This document shows positions 4,612 through 5,954 of a DNA stretch of 5,954 nt, piece by piece; the stretch's first letter is position 1, and each line of letters starts with the position of its first letter. The notes under the pieces were generated by a model. That model was not told the origin of the DNA. It searched no databases and was given only the letters and a program-made list of their open reading frames with translations. Source of the stretch: Cyanobacteriota bacterium (GTDB lineage Bacteria; Cyanobacteriota; Cyanobacteriia; Leptolyngbyales; Leptolyngbyaceae). The stretch is from assembly GCA_027482985.1 (NCBI GenBank), contig JAIXVO010000386.1:1-5954 (forward strand), given 5' to 3'. The translations under genes and the position numbers were made by a program.

Positions 4612-5954
4612 CTACTTCAAGCGACCTGACCGCAGGATGCTGACAATCAGCCAGAGTCCCAACAGACTGGCGGAGACGAAGAGGGTGCTGCTCAGCCAGA
4701 ACAAGCGACCCGTGCGATCGTTGGACAGTATCAGAGCGGCACCCATGATCAGGGAGCCAACGACGATGCTGAAGGATAGGCGATTGGCAGAATCATCCAC
4801 ACTGCGGCGCAGCAAGTCCAAATCGCGGATATTCAGTTTCCATTGCAGGGTTTCCGAGGTCAGGCGTTCCAGCAAAACTTCCACCTGCCGGGGCGATTGT
4901 AGGCCCAAACTTTTTAAGTCCAACGCCGTTCTGAGTAACGCTTGCAGTGGCGCTTCCCCCACAAATTGCCGTTGAAAGAGATCGGTCATCAGCGGCTTAA
5001 TTTGTTCTGGTAGGTTAAAGTTGGGGTCGAGTTTGCGGGCCACCCCTTCCAGATTCGCCAGCGTTTTCGCATACAAGCCCATGTTGCCAGGAACGCGCAG
5101 ATTATTGGCACGCGCTTTTTGCAGCACTTCGTAAAACAATTGGCTGAAGTTGATTTGCGACAAACTGAGGCTGTAATAGCGCCGTAACAGGCGATCGTAC
5201 TCGGCTTCCAGGCGTGCCACGTTGACTGGCTCCACGGCTTCTGCCAGTTGCAGGGTGAGTTGGGCGCACCGCTGGGCATCCATATCTACTAGAGCTAGCA
5301 ACATTTCCGTCAAAATCTGTTGCGTGCGCGGATCAAGCCGTCCCACCATGCCGCAATCCAGCAACGCGACTTTGCCGTCATTCAAATAAAACAAATTGCC
5401 GGGATGGGGATCGGCATGGAAAAAGCCATCAATGTAGATTTGCTGGAAAAAGGCGCGGATCAGCAAATTGACGACTTCTCGCGTTTCTGGAGAAGCCCCA
5501 TTCAGACCGCTACTGCCGAGTTTGGCAGAGAGCAACGGCACTCCGTTCAGCCATTCCATCACCAGGAGTTTTTCAGTGGTATAGTCCCAGTAAATTTCGG
5601 GCACTACCAAGGTATCCGGCTTAATCCAGCGACTACCCGACAAATTACGATGCAGTTGATCGGTATACTCCGCTTCTTGTGAAAAATTCAGTTCAGCGCG
5701 TAAGGCACTGGAGAATTCTTCTGCCAAAGCTTTCAAGTCGTAATATTGTCCCACTTTGGTGAGTGAGACTAAATCCGCCAAACTCCGAATCAAGTTGATA
5801 TCTTGTTCGATCGTGATGTCGATTCCTGGTCTTTGCACTTTTAAGGCTGCTTCTCGACCGTCTTTGAGCGTAGCCCGGTGAGTTTGGGCGATCGAACCAG
5901 CCGCCACGGGTTGGGGATTAATGGTGGTAAAAACTTCGGCGATCGGGCGGCGAA
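4612..5954 (-). CDS. ABC1/UbiB-family atypical kinase, 5' end outside window
   Basis: ABC1 (UbiB/COQ8/ADCK) proteins are atypical kinase-like ATPases linked to quinone and prenyl-lipid metabolism; in cyanobacteria and plastids they associate with membranes. The frame is open at the right edge (446 residues visible), so the N-terminal KxGQ extension is not seen. Counted from the first visible codon, there is an alanine-rich-loop equivalent AAGS (17-20) followed by IAQTHRA, the nucleotide-binding lysine K38 (ALKVQRPGID), ELNFSQEAEY (87-96), LLVMEWLNG (129-137), the catalytic loop HADPHPGN (179-186) and a metal-binding DCG (199-201) in place of DFG. Two hydrophobic segments (about 392-411 and 416-440) end the protein, a two-helix tail typical of the family. 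The A-rich loop carries Gly where most members have Ala. The gene converges with tRNA-Pro. Family assignment is secure; the substrate and the specific paralogue are unknown. Confidence 0.93.
   Translation of the reverse strand, partial: RRPIAEVFTTINPQPVAAGSIAQTHRATLKDGREAALKVQRPGIDITIEQDINLIRSLADLVSLTKVGQYYDLKALAEEFSSALRAELNFSQEAEYTDQLHRNLSGSRWIKPDTLVVPEIYWDYTTEKLLVMEWLNGVPLLSAKLGSSGLNGASPETREVVNLLIRAFFQQIYIDGFFHADPHPGNLFYLNDGKVALLDCGMVGRLDPRTQQILTEMLLALVDMDAQRCAQLTLQLAEAVEPVNVARLEAEYDRLLRRYYSLSLSQINFSQLFYEVLQKARANNLRVPGNMGLYAKTLANLEGVARKLDPNFNLPEQIKPLMTDLFQRQFVGEAPLQALLRTALDLKSLGLQSPRQVEVLLERLTSETLQWKLNIRDLDLLRRSVDDSANRLSFSIVVGSLIMGAALILSNDRTGRLFWLSSTLFVSASLLGLWLIVSILRSGRLK

Noticed and set aside
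5320..5682. Plus-strand frame of 120 codons opposite the ABC1 kinase
   Set aside because: It is antisense to the conserved catalytic region and has no domain similarity.

Overview
The window looks like chromosomal DNA of a cyanobacterium. The octamer GCGATCGC (HIP1, a hallmark of many cyanobacterial genomes) occurs six times in under 6 kb (starting at 100, 1852, 2047, 2527, 3675 and 4605), with many near-matches. The protein sequences also have a cyanobacterial character: a short-form GpsA, a SigC-type group 2 sigma factor and an ABC1 kinase with two C-terminal membrane helices. Genus cannot be read from this window.

Layout. Positions 1-584 (+) hold the 3' end of a STAND/NB-ARC type gene that stops before the usual winged-helix and repeat domains and has lost two key nucleotide-handling residues. 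Next come lipA (lipoyl synthase, about 605-1498, +) and gpsA (glycerol-3-phosphate dehydrogenase, 1495-2469, +), which overlap by four bases (ATGA) and probably form one transcription unit. A non-coding stretch of 485 bases (2470-2954) follows, rich in small dyads and a 16-bp tandem repeat. It probably holds the promoter and leader of the sigma factor gene at 2955-4196 (+). Behind that gene lies a heptamer-periodic repeat element whose two strands form an imperfect inverted repeat (4197-4298), then a complete tRNA-Pro(CGG) gene (4361-4434, +). The right part (4612-5954, -) is an ABC1/UbiB-family kinase-like gene whose 5' end lies beyond the window. It converges on the tRNA across a short spacer containing two hairpins.

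How the genes relate. LipA supplies the lipoyl cofactor of 2-oxoacid dehydrogenases and the glycine cleavage H protein. GpsA supplies the glycerol-3-phosphate backbone of membrane lipids. ABC1 kinases are linked to quinone and prenyl-lipid metabolism. The sigma factor and tRNA serve general gene expression. These are mostly housekeeping functions, and I see no phage, transposase, CRISPR array or obvious new multi-gene system. The points that merit a second look are the degenerate NB-ARC remnant, the overlapping dyads in the sigC leader, the tandem repeats, and the glycine variant of the alanine-rich loop in the ABC1 kinase.
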